Both the position numbers and the translations under genes were made by a program. A stretch of DNA of 32,337 nt from the NCBI GenBank assembly GCA_902806175.1, contig CADCVQ010000037.1:1-32337 (forward strand). The letters are read 5' to 3'. Within the stretch, counting starts at the first letter, position 1. Each line of letters opens with the position of its first letter. Origin of the DNA: an uncultured Solirubrobacteraceae bacterium (lineage in GTDB: Bacteria; Actinomycetota; Thermoleophilia; Solirubrobacterales; Solirubrobacteraceae). Below are positions 8,124 to 15,852 of this stretch, one piece after another. The notes under the pieces are model-generated. The model saw nothing but the letters and a program-made list of their open reading frames with translations, made no database searches and was not told where the DNA came from.

Positions 8124-8913
8124 AGCGCGCCGGCAGCAGCACCTGCTCGATCGCGTCCGCCTTCAGCGTCTGCGAGCAGCGCACCAGCACGCCCATGAGC
8201 CAGGGATCGTCCTCCGACGTCTCGTAGCGCTCGTTCATGTGCGTGACGAAGCCACGGATCGACTGCTCCTTGCGCACGCCGATGACGCCGCCGCGCGGGC
8301 CGGTCATGCCGACGTCGGTGATGTAGGCCGTGCCGCCCGGCAGCACGCGACCGTCGGCGGTCGGCACGTGGGTGTGGGTGCCGACGACCGCGCTGACGCG
8401 GCCGTCGAGGTACCACCCGAGGGCGACCTTCTCGCTCGTCGCCTCGGCGTGGAAGTCGACGAGCACGTGGTCGACACCTGCCTCGAGCTCGCCCAGCGCG
8501 GCATCGATGTCGGTGAAGGCCGGGCGGCCGGCGCGCAGGAAGAGGTTGCCGCTGAGGTTCACGACGCCGAGCCGCAGCCCGTCGTTCTCGACGACGCAGA
8601 CGCCGTGGCCGGGCTGGCTGCGCAGGTAGTTGTAGGGGCGCAGGATCGCCTCGTGCTCATCGAGGTAGCCGTAGATCTCGCGCCGGTGGTAGGCGTGGTT
8701 GCCGAGCGTGATGACGTCGACGCCGGCGGCGAACAGCTCGTCGGCGATCTTCGGCGTGATCCCCAGGCCGCCGGCGGCGTTCTCGCCGTTGACGACGACG
8801 AACGTCGGCGCGTGGCGTTCGCGCAGCACCGGCAGCAGCCCGAGCAGGGTATGCCTGCCGAGCGAGCCGACGATGTCACCGATGAACAGGATGCTCGCGA
8901 TGGCCTCGGACAC
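8122..8913 (-). CDS. YmdB/TIGR00282-family metallophosphoesterase
   Basis: The product is 263 residues from a GTG at 8913, the family's usual length. An upstream in-frame start at 9024 would run through the divergent gene's start and adds a sequence with no family character. The metal-binding motifs of the calcineurin-like superfamily are present in order: GDIVG (residues ~12-16), NGEN (~42-45), GNHAYH, DFHAEATSEK and GTHTHVPTAD. Members such as Bacillus YmdB hydrolyse 2',3'-cyclic nucleotides and affect biofilm and RNA metabolism; substrate here is inferred. In many genomes the gene neighbours rny (RNase Y), which is not present here. Only 22 bp separate it from the divergent AI-2E-type gene, so the two probably share a control region. 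Confidence 0.88.
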   Translation of the reverse strand: MSEAIASILFIGDIVGSLGRHTLLGLLPVLRERHAPTFVVVNGENAAGGLGITPKIADELFAAGVDVITLGNHAYHRREIYGYLDEHEAILRPYNYLRSQPGHGVCVVENDGLRLGVVNLSGNLFLRAGRPAFTDIDAALGELEAGVDHVLVDFHAEATSEKVALGWYLDGRVSAVVGTHTHVPTADGRVLPGGTAYITDVGMTGPRGGVIGVRKEQSIRGFVTHMNERYETSEDDPWLMGVLVRCSQTLKADAIEQVLLPAR

Positions 8914-8919
8914 GGGACA

Positions 8920-8925
8920 TACTCT
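8920..8925 (+). promoter_or_regulatory. Minus-10 box TACTCT for the AI-2E-family gene
   Basis: TACTCT fits TAnnnT and ends 10 nt before the ATG at 8936, so the transcript would have almost no leader. No clear minus-35 is seen. AGGGG directly abuts the ATG and is too close to act as a normal ribosome site. Confidence 0.5.
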
Positions 8926-8935
8926 GACGCAGGGG

Positions 8936-10216
8936 ATGGCTGATCCGGTGTCTGACACCCCGCATGTGCCGCCGCCCACGTCGGGCGGGCGGGTCGTCGT
9001 CGCGCGGTGGGTGCAGCTCGTCATGCTGCCGCTCGCGGTGCTCGCGCTCTACGCGCTCGCCAGCGCGGCCGGCGTCGTGCTGCTGCTGTTCATCGTCGCG
9101 GCCGTCATCGCGCTGATCCTCAACCCGCTCGTCGTGCTGGTGCAGCGCACGCGCGCGCCGCGCACAGCGGCCGTGATCGCCGTCTACGCGGCGTTCTTCA
9201 CGCTGCTGCCGTTTCTCGGATTCCTCGCCGCCGGGCCGGTCGCCGACCAGGCGACGTCGTTTGCCAACGACGTGCCGGGGCTCGTCGACGACGCGAGCCT
9301 GCTGCTCGACGACGTCCAGGAGTTCTTCGACGACAACGGCATCAACGTGCAGATCAAGGGCGAGAACGACAGTGCCCTGACGAACCTGCAGGACCGGATC
9401 GTCGAGGGGTCGGGGGAGATCGTGACGGTCACCGGCGAGCTGCTGCGCCTCTTCATCGAGCTGTCCTTCCACGTGATCCTCGTGATCGTCCTGTCGATCT
9501 ACATGCTCATCTACGCGCCGCGGATCGGCGAGCTCGTGCGGGCGGCGATGCCGCCGGGCGACGGCACGCCGCAGGACGACTACCCGACGCGTGTGCAGCG
9601 CGCGGTCTTCGGCTACGTCCGCGGCCAGCTGCTGTTCAGCGCGATCATGGGCTTCTCGGCGGGCGTCAGCCTGTGGATCTTCGGCACGCTCGGGATCTTC
9701 CCCGAGGGGCGCACGTACGCGTTCGCCTTCGGCCTGTTCTTCGGGGTCATGGAGCTGGTGCCGTACGTCGGCCCCGTGCTCGGCGCCCTGCCGCCGGTGA
9801 TCGTCGCGCTCGTGCAGGATCCGCTGACCGCGGTCTGGGTCGCGTTGCTGTTCGTCGCGCTGCAGCAGCTCGAGGGCCACGTCGTGGCGCCGAACGTCTT
9901 CGGCCGCACGCTGCGGCTCAACCCGCTTCTCGTGATCTTCGCGCTGCTGCTGGGTGGGCAGATCTACGGCTTCGTCGGGGCGCTCGTGGCGCTGCCGATC
10001 GCGGCGGTGCTGCGCGAGACGGTCGTGTACCTCAAGGACCATCTGGTGTTCGAGCCGTGGGGCACGGGCTCGCCGCTGCTGATCGGCGAGGGCGCGCCGC
10101 CTGCACCGGTGGTGGCGCCGCCGGTGGCCGAGCCGCCGGAGGAACAGCCGACGGAGCGGGTGCCGAGCGCGGCGGGGGTGAGGCCGCGTCCGCTCCGAGA
10201 GGAGCGTGGCGAGTAA
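8936..10216 (+). CDS. AI-2E family transporter (UPF0118 permease)
   Basis: The protein has 426 residues from the ATG at 8936. It has the layout of the AI-2E/UPF0118 family: two helices at the N-terminus (about residues 20-65), a third near 80-100, a soluble segment (VPGLVDDASLLLDDVQEF, QIKGENDSALTNLQDRI) and a C-terminal bundle of four or five helices. That bundle holds the family motifs VELVPYVGP-like (MELVPYVGPVLGALPP), LQQLEGHVVAPNVFG and LNPLLVIFALLLGGQIYG. Members export AI-2, auxin-like compounds or act in Na+/H+ exchange, so the substrate is unknown. The last ~50 residues are Pro/Glu-rich and probably disordered. A long hairpin spans its stop codon. Confidence 0.9.
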   Translation: MADPVSDTPHVPPPTSGGRVVVARWVQLVMLPLAVLALYALASAAGVVLLLFIVAAVIALILNPLVVLVQRTRAPRTAAVIAVYAAFFTLLPFLGFLAAGPVADQATSFANDVPGLVDDASLLLDDVQEFFDDNGINVQIKGENDSALTNLQDRIVEGSGEIVTVTGELLRLFIELSFHVILVIVLSIYMLIYAPRIGELVRAAMPPGDGTPQDDYPTRVQRAVFGYVRGQLLFSAIMGFSAGVSLWIFGTLGIFPEGRTYAFAFGLFFGVMELVPYVGPVLGALPPVIVALVQDPLTAVWVALLFVALQQLEGHVVAPNVFGRTLRLNPLLVIFALLLGGQIYGFVGALVALPIAAVLRETVVYLKDHLVFEPWGTGSPLLIGEGAPPAPVVAPPVAEPPEEQPTERVPSAAGVRPRPLREERGE

Positions 10217-10246
10217 GTGCTCGGATGGTGAGCACCTTTCGCCACG
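10205..10246 (+). terminator. Two-part hairpin over the stop codon
   Basis: CGTGGCGA (10205-10212) pairs with TCGCCACG (10239-10246) and GTGCTC (10217-10222) with GAGCAC (10230-10235), giving 8 + 6 bp with a small internal loop and a 7-nt apical loop. There is no following T-run. The TAA stop lies in the internal loop. Confidence 0.5.
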
Positions 10247-10344
10247 ACCCCGCAGCGACTCGTCCGCGAGGGAGTATCGCCGCCCGCGTCCCGGCGTCCG
10301 CCCGAGGCGCGTTGCAACGACGTGAGCCGGACTGCGCGCGCAGG

Positions 10345-10350
10345 TACCCT
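10345..10350 (+). promoter_or_regulatory. Minus-10 box TACCCT for hemB
   Basis: TACCCT ends 6 nt before the hemB ATG, which predicts a leaderless message. The upstream gap (10247-10344) holds no gene; it contains TTGCAACGAC at 10312-10321, a 10-mer repeated upstream of qcrA. Confidence 0.55.
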
Positions 10351-10356
10351 TCCTCC

Positions 10357-11328
10357 ATGGCCTTCCCCGCAACGCGCCTGCGGCGCCTGCGCGCCACGCC
10401 GGTCCTGCGCGAGCTCGTCCGAGAGACCCGGCTGAGCCCGGCGGACATGGTCCTGCCGCTGTTCGTGCAGGCGGGCGACACGCGGCGCACGCCGATCTCC
10501 TCGCTGCCCTCGATCGACCGCCTCTCGATCTCCGCCGCCGTCGAGGAGGCCGGCGCGGCCGCCGCGCTGGGGCTGCCCGCGGTCCTGCTGTTCGGCATCC
10601 CCGAGCACAAGGACGCCGACGGGACGGGCGCCTACGACGACGAGGGGATCGTCCAGCTCGCGACGCGCGCGATCAAGGACGCCCACCCCGACCTCGTCGT
10701 GATGACCGACGTGTGCCTCTGTGAGTACACCGACCACGGCCACTGCGGCCTGCTGCGCGCCGACGGCTGCGTCGACAACGACCCGAGCGTCGAGCTGATC
10801 GCGCGTGCCGCCGTCTCGCACGCGCGCGCGGGCGCCGACGTCGTCGCGCCCAGCGACATGATGGACGGGCGCATCGGCGCCGTCCGCGCCGCGCTCGACG
10901 ACGAGGGCTTCGGCGACACGCCGATCGTCGCCTACAGCGCGAAGTTCGCCTCGGCCTTCTACGGCCCGTTTCGCGAGGCCGCGGGCTCGGCGCCCGCGTT
11001 CGGCGACCGCCGCGCCTACCAGATGGACCCCGCCAACGGCGACGAGGCGCTGCGCGAGGCGCTGCTGGACGTGCAGGAGGGCGCCGACGTCGTGATGGTC
11101 AAGCCCGCGCTCGCCTACCTCGATGTCATCCTCCGCGTCAAGGACGCCACGCATCTGCCCGTCGCCGCCTACAACGTCAGCGGCGAGTACGCCATGATCA
11201 AGGCAGCCGCGGCGGCGGGAGCGCTCGACGAGCGTGCCGCGGTGCTGGAGACCCTGACGTCGATCCGCCGCGCGGGCGCGGACATCGTCATCACCTACCA
11301 CGCGAAGGACGCTGCTGGATGGCTGTGA
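10357..11328 (+). CDS. hemB: Delta-aminolevulinic acid dehydratase (porphobilinogen synthase)
   Basis: HemB condenses two 5-aminolevulinates to porphobilinogen in the cytoplasm. The protein is 323 residues, normal for the family. The two Schiff-base lysines are visible in AYSAKFAS (K196) and MVKPALAYLD (K249). A cysteine cluster of the zinc-dependent type is present, DVCLCEYTDHGHCG (C120, C122, C130). The start is fixed by the leaderless promoter and by the usual N-terminus, RLRRLRATPVLRELVRET. The next gene overlaps its end by 10 bases, and hemL follows, so these form an operon for tetrapyrrole synthesis. Confidence 0.97.
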   Translation: MAFPATRLRRLRATPVLRELVRETRLSPADMVLPLFVQAGDTRRTPISSLPSIDRLSISAAVEEAGAAAALGLPAVLLFGIPEHKDADGTGAYDDEGIVQLATRAIKDAHPDLVVMTDVCLCEYTDHGHCGLLRADGCVDNDPSVELIARAAVSHARAGADVVAPSDMMDGRIGAVRAALDDEGFGDTPIVAYSAKFASAFYGPFREAAGSAPAFGDRRAYQMDPANGDEALREALLDVQEGADVVMVKPALAYLDVILRVKDATHLPVAAYNVSGEYAMIKAAAAAGALDERAAVLETLTSIRRAGADIVITYHAKDAAGWL

Positions 11329-12437
11329 CCCCACGTAACGTCGACCGGAGGACGCCGCTTGCGGCGGCCGAAGGGCGAAATGACAAAGTTCGGTCTCGCA
11401 AGGATGGCGCCGCCGCGCCACTCGACGACGTCGACCGCAAGGTCCTGAACCTCATGCAGGGCAAGTTCCCGCTCGAGCCCAAGCCGTTTGCGGCCGTCGC
11501 GACGCTTGCGGAGCTCACCGAGGCCGAGGTCATGGCACGCGTGCAGCGGCTGCTCGACGACCGCATCATCCGCCAGGTCACGCCGATCTACGACACGCGC
11601 GCGCTCGGCTACGGCTCGATGCTCGTCGCCGCGAAGGTAGATCCCGAGCATCCATGGCGCGCCGCGAAGATCATCAACTCGCATCCCGGCGTCAGCCACA
11701 ACTACCTGCGAAACCACGAGTTCAACATGTGGTTCACGCTCGCGGTCGAGCGCGACTCAAAGCTCGGCCTGCAGGGCACCCTCGACGTCCTGCAGGAGCT
11801 GACCGGCGCCGAGTCGATCCGCCAGCTGCCGACGCTCAAGCTCTTCAAGATCCGGATGGACCTCGAGATGCAGGGCGACACGAAGTCGCTGTCGACCGAG
11901 GGCGTCGCCGAGGCGCCCGTCGACCTCGAGGGCGTGCCCTACGACGAGTTCGACGTCGCCGTCATCCGCGCGACGCAGGGCGACATGTCGGTCGTCTCCG
12001 AGCCCTACGCGCCCGCCGCCGCGCAGCTGGGGATCACGCAGGCCAAGCTGCTCGAGCACATGGCCGCCATGAAGGAGCGCGGCATCCTGCGCCGCGTCGC
12101 CGCGATCCTCTTTCACCGCCGCGCCGGCTTCAGCGCCAACGGCATGGGCGTGTGGGTCGTCCCGGAGGAGAAGATCGAGGAGTACGGCCCGCGGATGGCC
12201 TCCTTCCGCGGCATCTCGCACTGCTACCAGCGCCCGACCTACGCGGACTGGCCCTACTCGATCTTCACGATGGCCCACGGCCGCTCCAAGGAGGAGTGCG
12301 ACGCGATCCTCGACACGATCGCCGCCGAGTTCGACATCTCCGAGCGCGCCACGCTGTACTCCTCGACGGAGTTCAAGAAGATCCGCCTCCTGTACTTCAC
12401 CGAGGAGTTCAAGGACTGGGAAGCCGAGAACGGGTGA
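11319..12437 (+). CDS. Fused siroheme decarboxylase-like protein (AhbA-AhbB / NirDL type, AsnC/Lrp fold)
   Basis: This 372-residue protein contains two AsnC-like halves. The N-half (about 36-180) has a winged-helix segment (LDDVDRKVLNLMQGKF) and the motif VSHNYLRNHEFNMWFTL. The C-half (about 205-372) has its own helix-turn-helix segment (YDEFDVAVIRATQGDM) and ISHCYQRPTYADWPYSIFTM. The NYxR-x-x-E-x-N-x-W and HCYQRPxxxDWPY motifs are hallmarks of siroheme decarboxylases (NirD/L/G/H, AhbA/B), which convert siroheme to 12,18-didecarboxysiroheme in the alternative heme or heme d1 pathways. AhbA and AhbB are often separate chains. It is usually annotated as an AsnC/Lrp regulator by fold, but placement between hemB and hemL favours an enzyme. 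AhbC and AhbD are not in this window, so the pathway is not proven. The ATG at 11319 overlaps hemB. Confidence 0.82.
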   Translation: MAVTPRNVDRRTPLAAAEGRNDKVRSRKDGAAAPLDDVDRKVLNLMQGKFPLEPKPFAAVATLAELTEAEVMARVQRLLDDRIIRQVTPIYDTRALGYGSMLVAAKVDPEHPWRAAKIINSHPGVSHNYLRNHEFNMWFTLAVERDSKLGLQGTLDVLQELTGAESIRQLPTLKLFKIRMDLEMQGDTKSLSTEGVAEAPVDLEGVPYDEFDVAVIRATQGDMSVVSEPYAPAAAQLGITQAKLLEHMAAMKERGILRRVAAILFHRRAGFSANGMGVWVVPEEKIEEYGPRMASFRGISHCYQRPTYADWPYSIFTMAHGRSKEECDAILDTIAAEFDISERATLYSSTEFKKIRLLYFTEEFKDWEAENG

Positions 12438-12453
12438 TCGTTCCCGCCCGCCC

Positions 12454-13755
12454 GTGACGATCTCGCTGCGTGACACGCGCTCGGCAGAGCTCTACGCCCG
12501 CGCGCTCACGTACCTGCCCGGCGGGGTGAACTCGCCGGTGCGCGCGATGCGCGCGATCGGCCGCGACCCGCTGTTCGTGCAGCGCGGCGACGGCGCCGAG
12601 TTGTTCGACGCGGACTCGAACTCCTACGTCGACTGGGTCTGCTCGTGGGGCCCGCTGATCTGCGGCCACGCGCACCCGCAGATCGTCGCCGCGATCACCG
12701 CGGCGGTCGCGCGCGGTACGAGCTTCGGAGCGCCGACGGCGGGCGAGGTCGATCTCGCCGAGGAGGTCAGCCGCCGCGTGCCAGGCGTGCAGGTGCTGCG
12801 CATGACCTCGTCGGGCACCGAGGCCGCGATGAGCGCGATCCGCCTGGCCCGCGCGGCGACGGGCCGCACGAAGATCCTGAAGTTCGCCGGCGCCTACCAC
12901 GGCCACGTCGACGGCCTGCTCGCCGACGCCGGCAGCGGCCTGGCGACGCAGGGCATCCCGGCCTCGCCGGGCGTTCCGCAGGAGGTGGCGGCGGCCACGA
13001 TCGTCGTGCCCTGGAACGACCACGACGCCCTCCGCGCCGCGACCGAGAAGCACGAGCTGGCCGCGATCCTCGCCGAGCCGCTGCCGGCCAACATGGGCGT
13101 CGTGGCGCCGGCGGAGGGCTTTCTCGAGCTGCTGCGCTCACGCGCCGACGAGACCGGCGCGCTGCTCGTCTTCGACGAGGTCATCTCCGGCTTTCGCGTC
13201 GCGCGCGGCGGCGCGCAGGAGCTCTTCGAGATCACGCCCGACCTCACGATGATGGGCAAGGTCATCGGCGGCGGCCTGCCGGCGGCCGCGTACGGCGGCC
13301 GCCGCGACCTGATGGAGCGCATCGCTCCGGCCGGCGACGTCTACCAGGCGGGCACGCTGTCGGGCAACCCGCTCGCCGTCGCCGCCGGCCTCGCGACGCT
13401 CGCGCTGCTCGAGGGCGAGCAGCCCTACGCCAACCTCGCCGCGACGACGACCGCGCTCGCCGAGGGGCTCACCGACGCCGCGCGCTCGGCGGGCGTGCAG
13501 GACCACGTCCAGATCACGGCGCGCACCGGGCTGCTGACGGTGTTCTTCAGCCCCACGCCGGTGACCGACTACGCCGGCGCGCGGGCCTGCGACCACAACG
13601 CGTACGCGGCCTGGTGTCGTGGCCTGCTCGCGCGCGGCATCTATACCCCCGCGTCGCAGTACGAGGCCTGGTTTCCCTCGCTCGCGCACACGCCCGAGCA
13701 GATCGAGCGCACGACCGCCGCGGCCGCCGCCGCATTCGCGGAGATCGAGCTGTGA
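12454..13755 (+). CDS. hemL: Glutamate-1-semialdehyde 2,1-aminomutase
   Basis: HemL makes 5-aminolevulinate from glutamate-1-semialdehyde in the C5 route, using PLP. The 433-residue length is normal. Characteristic motifs are YLPGGVNSPVRA near the N-terminus, SSGTEAAMSAIRLAR, KFAGAYHGHVDGLL, FDEVISGFRVA and MMGKVIGGGLP, whose lysine (K269) would hold PLP. It starts at a GTG 16 nt after the previous stop. The gene overlaps the next one by GTGA, so translation is probably coupled. Confidence 0.97.
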   Translation: MTISLRDTRSAELYARALTYLPGGVNSPVRAMRAIGRDPLFVQRGDGAELFDADSNSYVDWVCSWGPLICGHAHPQIVAAITAAVARGTSFGAPTAGEVDLAEEVSRRVPGVQVLRMTSSGTEAAMSAIRLARAATGRTKILKFAGAYHGHVDGLLADAGSGLATQGIPASPGVPQEVAAATIVVPWNDHDALRAATEKHELAAILAEPLPANMGVVAPAEGFLELLRSRADETGALLVFDEVISGFRVARGGAQELFEITPDLTMMGKVIGGGLPAAAYGGRRDLMERIAPAGDVYQAGTLSGNPLAVAAGLATLALLEGEQPYANLAATTTALAEGLTDAARSAGVQDHVQITARTGLLTVFFSPTPVTDYAGARACDHNAYAAWCRGLLARGIYTPASQYEAWFPSLAHTPEQIERTTAAAAAAFAEIEL

Positions 13756-14291
13756 GCGACCCGGACGCCGTCACGCGCCTGCGCGCGGCGATCCGCGCCG
13801 GCGCGGGGCCGCTGGCCGACGCCGTGAGCGCGGCCCCGGCCACCTACGCGATGGGCGAGGGCGGCCTCGATCCCGTCGCGCTCGCCGCCTCCGGGCCGCA
13901 CGCGGCGCAGCACCGCGACGACGTCGAGCTCGCCGTCAGCGCGATCCTCGAGGGCTGCCTGCTGCACTACGGCCAGCCGCGCGCGCTGCAGATCGGCGAC
14001 CCCGACCTCGCGCTGCTCGCGGGCGATCGCCTCTACGCGCTGGGTCTCGCGCGGCTGGCGTCGATCGGCGACCTCGGCGCGATCGCCCAGCTCGCCGACA
14101 TCATCGCGCTCAGCGCGCAGGCGCACGTCGCGCGTGACGAGGCCCTCGCGCTGGCGGCGTGGCACGCCGGCGCTGCGGCGATCGGCTGGGGCGAGAACGC
14201 GCCGACGGCGGCGGCGAAGGCACGTGCCCGGGAGGGTGACCCGGGCGCCGCCGAGGCGCTGCACGCCGCCGCGTCGCAGACCGTCGCATGA
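13752..14291 (+). CDS. Uncharacterised alpha-helical protein in the heme/respiration cluster
   Basis: The product has 179 residues from a GTG that overlaps the hemL stop (GTGA). It is Ala/Leu-rich, with no membrane segment or signal peptide. The central part, LLAGDRLYALGLARLASIGD followed by an AQLADIIA-type helix, resembles the middle helices of trans-polyprenyl synthases (often LLxGDxLxxxA), but neither Asp-rich DDxxD motif is present. One possibility is a non-catalytic partner of the prenyl synthase encoded at 17340, by analogy with the small subunit of heterodimeric heptaprenyl synthases; this is inference. No family is recognised with confidence. It lies in the same strand order as hemB-hemL and just before the Rieske gene. 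Confidence 0.65.
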   Translation: MSDPDAVTRLRAAIRAGAGPLADAVSAAPATYAMGEGGLDPVALAASGPHAAQHRDDVELAVSAILEGCLLHYGQPRALQIGDPDLALLAGDRLYALGLARLASIGDLGAIAQLADIIALSAQAHVARDEALALAAWHAGAAAIGWGENAPTAAAKARAREGDPGAAEALHAAASQTVA

Positions 14292-14353
14292 CACATGTTT
14301 GCAACGACCCGCACAGCGGCGCGTCTGGCGCATCGCAAGAGTCCGCGGGACGC

Positions 14354-14359
14354 TAGATT
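14354..14359 (+). promoter_or_regulatory. Minus-10 box TAGATT for the qcr operon
   Basis: TAGATT ends 7 nt before the GTG at 14367 and stands out as AT-rich in GC-rich surroundings. It predicts a leaderless qcrA transcript and supports the GTG over the upstream ATG at 14295. Confidence 0.6.
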
Positions 14360-14366
14360 TCACTTC

Positions 14367-15044
14367 GTGGCTCGCGAGCGCAAACAGCCCAAGAAGAAGC
14401 TGACGACCGAAGAGGCGCAGATCCCGGGCGCCTTCGAGGGCGAGACGGTCAGCCGCCGGCGCTTCATGACGGGCACCGCACACGCCGCGAGCGGGATCGC
14501 CGTGGCGGCCTTCACGCTGCCCGCCGTCGGCTTCGCCGTCGCGCCCGTCTTCGACAAGCAGGAGCCGCGCTGGGAGACGGTCGGTCCCGTCGGCGACTTC
14601 CCCGACGACACGTACGTCCCGCGGACGCTGACGCTCGTGCGCGGGATCGGCGACGTCGGCAAGTCGACGGTCTACATCCGCAAGTACAACACCGACCTCG
14701 ACGACGAGGAACGCGACGAGTACAACGAGTTCATCGCGATCTCCACGCGCTGCATGCACCTCGGCTGCCCGGTCCGCTTCGTCGCCGCCTCGGAGCGTTT
14801 CATCTGCCCGTGCCACGGCGGCGTCTACGACTTCCAGGGCAAGGTCGACGGCGGTCCGCCGGTGCGCCCGCTGGATCGCTTCTACACGCGTATCCGCAAC
14901 GGCAACCTCGAGGTCGGACCGCGCTTCAGCGTCAACTCCGAGCTGAAGCGCTTCTCACCGCGCGACCCCGGGATGCCGCTCGACGGCATCGGCCAGTACC
15001 TCTACCCGGCGCGCCCGAGCGTCCGCAAGCTCCCCAACACCTAA
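14367..15044 (+). CDS. qcrA: Menaquinol:cytochrome c reductase Rieske iron-sulfur subunit
   Basis: From GTG 14367 the product is 225 residues; an in-frame ATG at 14295 adds 24 residues but would lie upstream of the promoter. Residues ~29-36 (SRRRFMTG) resemble a twin-arginine signal and precede a hydrophobic anchor (~38-62), as in Tat-exported Rieske proteins. The 2Fe-2S ligands are in CMHLGC (C129, H131, disulfide C134) and CPCHGG (C147, H150, disulfide C149). The protein takes electrons from menaquinol on the outer face and passes them to cytochrome c. It is the first gene of an operon with cytochrome b and the subunit IV-cytochrome c fusion. tatA and tatC lie 4 kb downstream. Confidence 0.95.
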   Translation: MARERKQPKKKLTTEEAQIPGAFEGETVSRRRFMTGTAHAASGIAVAAFTLPAVGFAVAPVFDKQEPRWETVGPVGDFPDDTYVPRTLTLVRGIGDVGKSTVYIRKYNTDLDDEERDEYNEFIAISTRCMHLGCPVRFVAASERFICPCHGGVYDFQGKVDGGPPVRPLDRFYTRIRNGNLEVGPRFSVNSELKRFSPRDPGMPLDGIGQYLYPARPSVRKLPNT

Positions 15045-15048
15045 AGCC

Positions 15049-15852
15049 ATGGCCAACCTCAAGCCACCGCTCCCGCGCGCACTGCGCCCCAAGCCCAAGG
15101 GTCCCAGCGAGGACAACGGCAAGGCGAAGCCCGGCCGCAAGGAGAAGCTCGCCCAGAAGGGCATCTCCACGATCGACTGGATCGACGAGCGCACGGCGCT
15201 GTCCGGCGGCGCGCGCTGGGTGATGTTCCGCAAGATCCCGAGGGGGACGAACTGGTTCTACACGCTCGGCTCGGCGTCGTTGTTCGCATTCCTCTCGCAG
15301 GCCGTCACCGGCGTGATCCTCGCGATGTACTACGACCCGTCGGCGACGCGCGCCTATGAGTCGGTGCGCTACCTCACCAACGAGGTCTTCCTCGGCGAGT
15401 TCGTCCGCGGCATGCACAAGTGGGGATCGACGGTCATGGTGATCCTCGTCTTCCTGCACATGGGCCGCACGTTCTTCTACGGCGCCTACAAGTATCCCCG
15501 CGAGCTGAACTGGGTGATCGGCGTCGTCCTGCTGATCCTCACGCTGTTCATGTCCTTCACCGGCTACCTGCTGCCGTTTGACCAGCGCTCCTTCTGGGCC
15601 ACGACCGTCGGCGTCGCGATCAACGGAACCGGCCCGCTCGTGGGTCCCTACCTCAACGACTTCCTGCGTGCCGGCCCCGAGTTCGGCGTCACGACGCTCG
15701 CACGCTTCTACGCGCTGCACATGCTCGTCCTGCCCGGCGCCATGGCGGCGATGATCGGCGCGCACCTGTATCTCGTCGCGCGCCTCGGCACCACCGCGCC
15801 GCCGTGGTTGAAGGCCGACATCCCGGCCGACTCGCGCAAGGACGGCACATGA
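15049..15852 (+). CDS. qcrB: Cytochrome b6-type subunit of the menaquinol:cytochrome c reductase
   Basis: The 267-residue protein carries an N-terminal basic extension (~1-60) and four membrane helices, matching the N-terminal half of cytochrome b. Heme ligands are H123 and H137 in helix B (13 residues between) and H224 and H239 in helix D. The 14-residue gap in helix D is the b6-type spacing, against 13 in mitochondrial cytochrome b. The b6-type split is confirmed because the C-terminal half is encoded separately next door. It starts 4 nt after qcrA and overlaps the next gene by ATGA. It forms the quinol-oxidising core in the cytoplasmic membrane. Confidence 0.95.
   Translation: MANLKPPLPRALRPKPKGPSEDNGKAKPGRKEKLAQKGISTIDWIDERTALSGGARWVMFRKIPRGTNWFYTLGSASLFAFLSQAVTGVILAMYYDPSATRAYESVRYLTNEVFLGEFVRGMHKWGSTVMVILVFLHMGRTFFYGAYKYPRELNWVIGVVLLILTLFMSFTGYLLPFDQRSFWATTVGVAINGTGPLVGPYLNDFLRAGPEFGVTTLARFYALHMLVLPGAMAAMIGAHLYLVARLGTTAPPWLKADIPADSRKDGT

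Noticed and set aside
11319-12437. Simple AsnC/Lrp transcription regulator
   Set aside because: Two fused halves with siroheme decarboxylase motifs and position between hemB and hemL favour the enzyme family, although a sensing role cannot be excluded.
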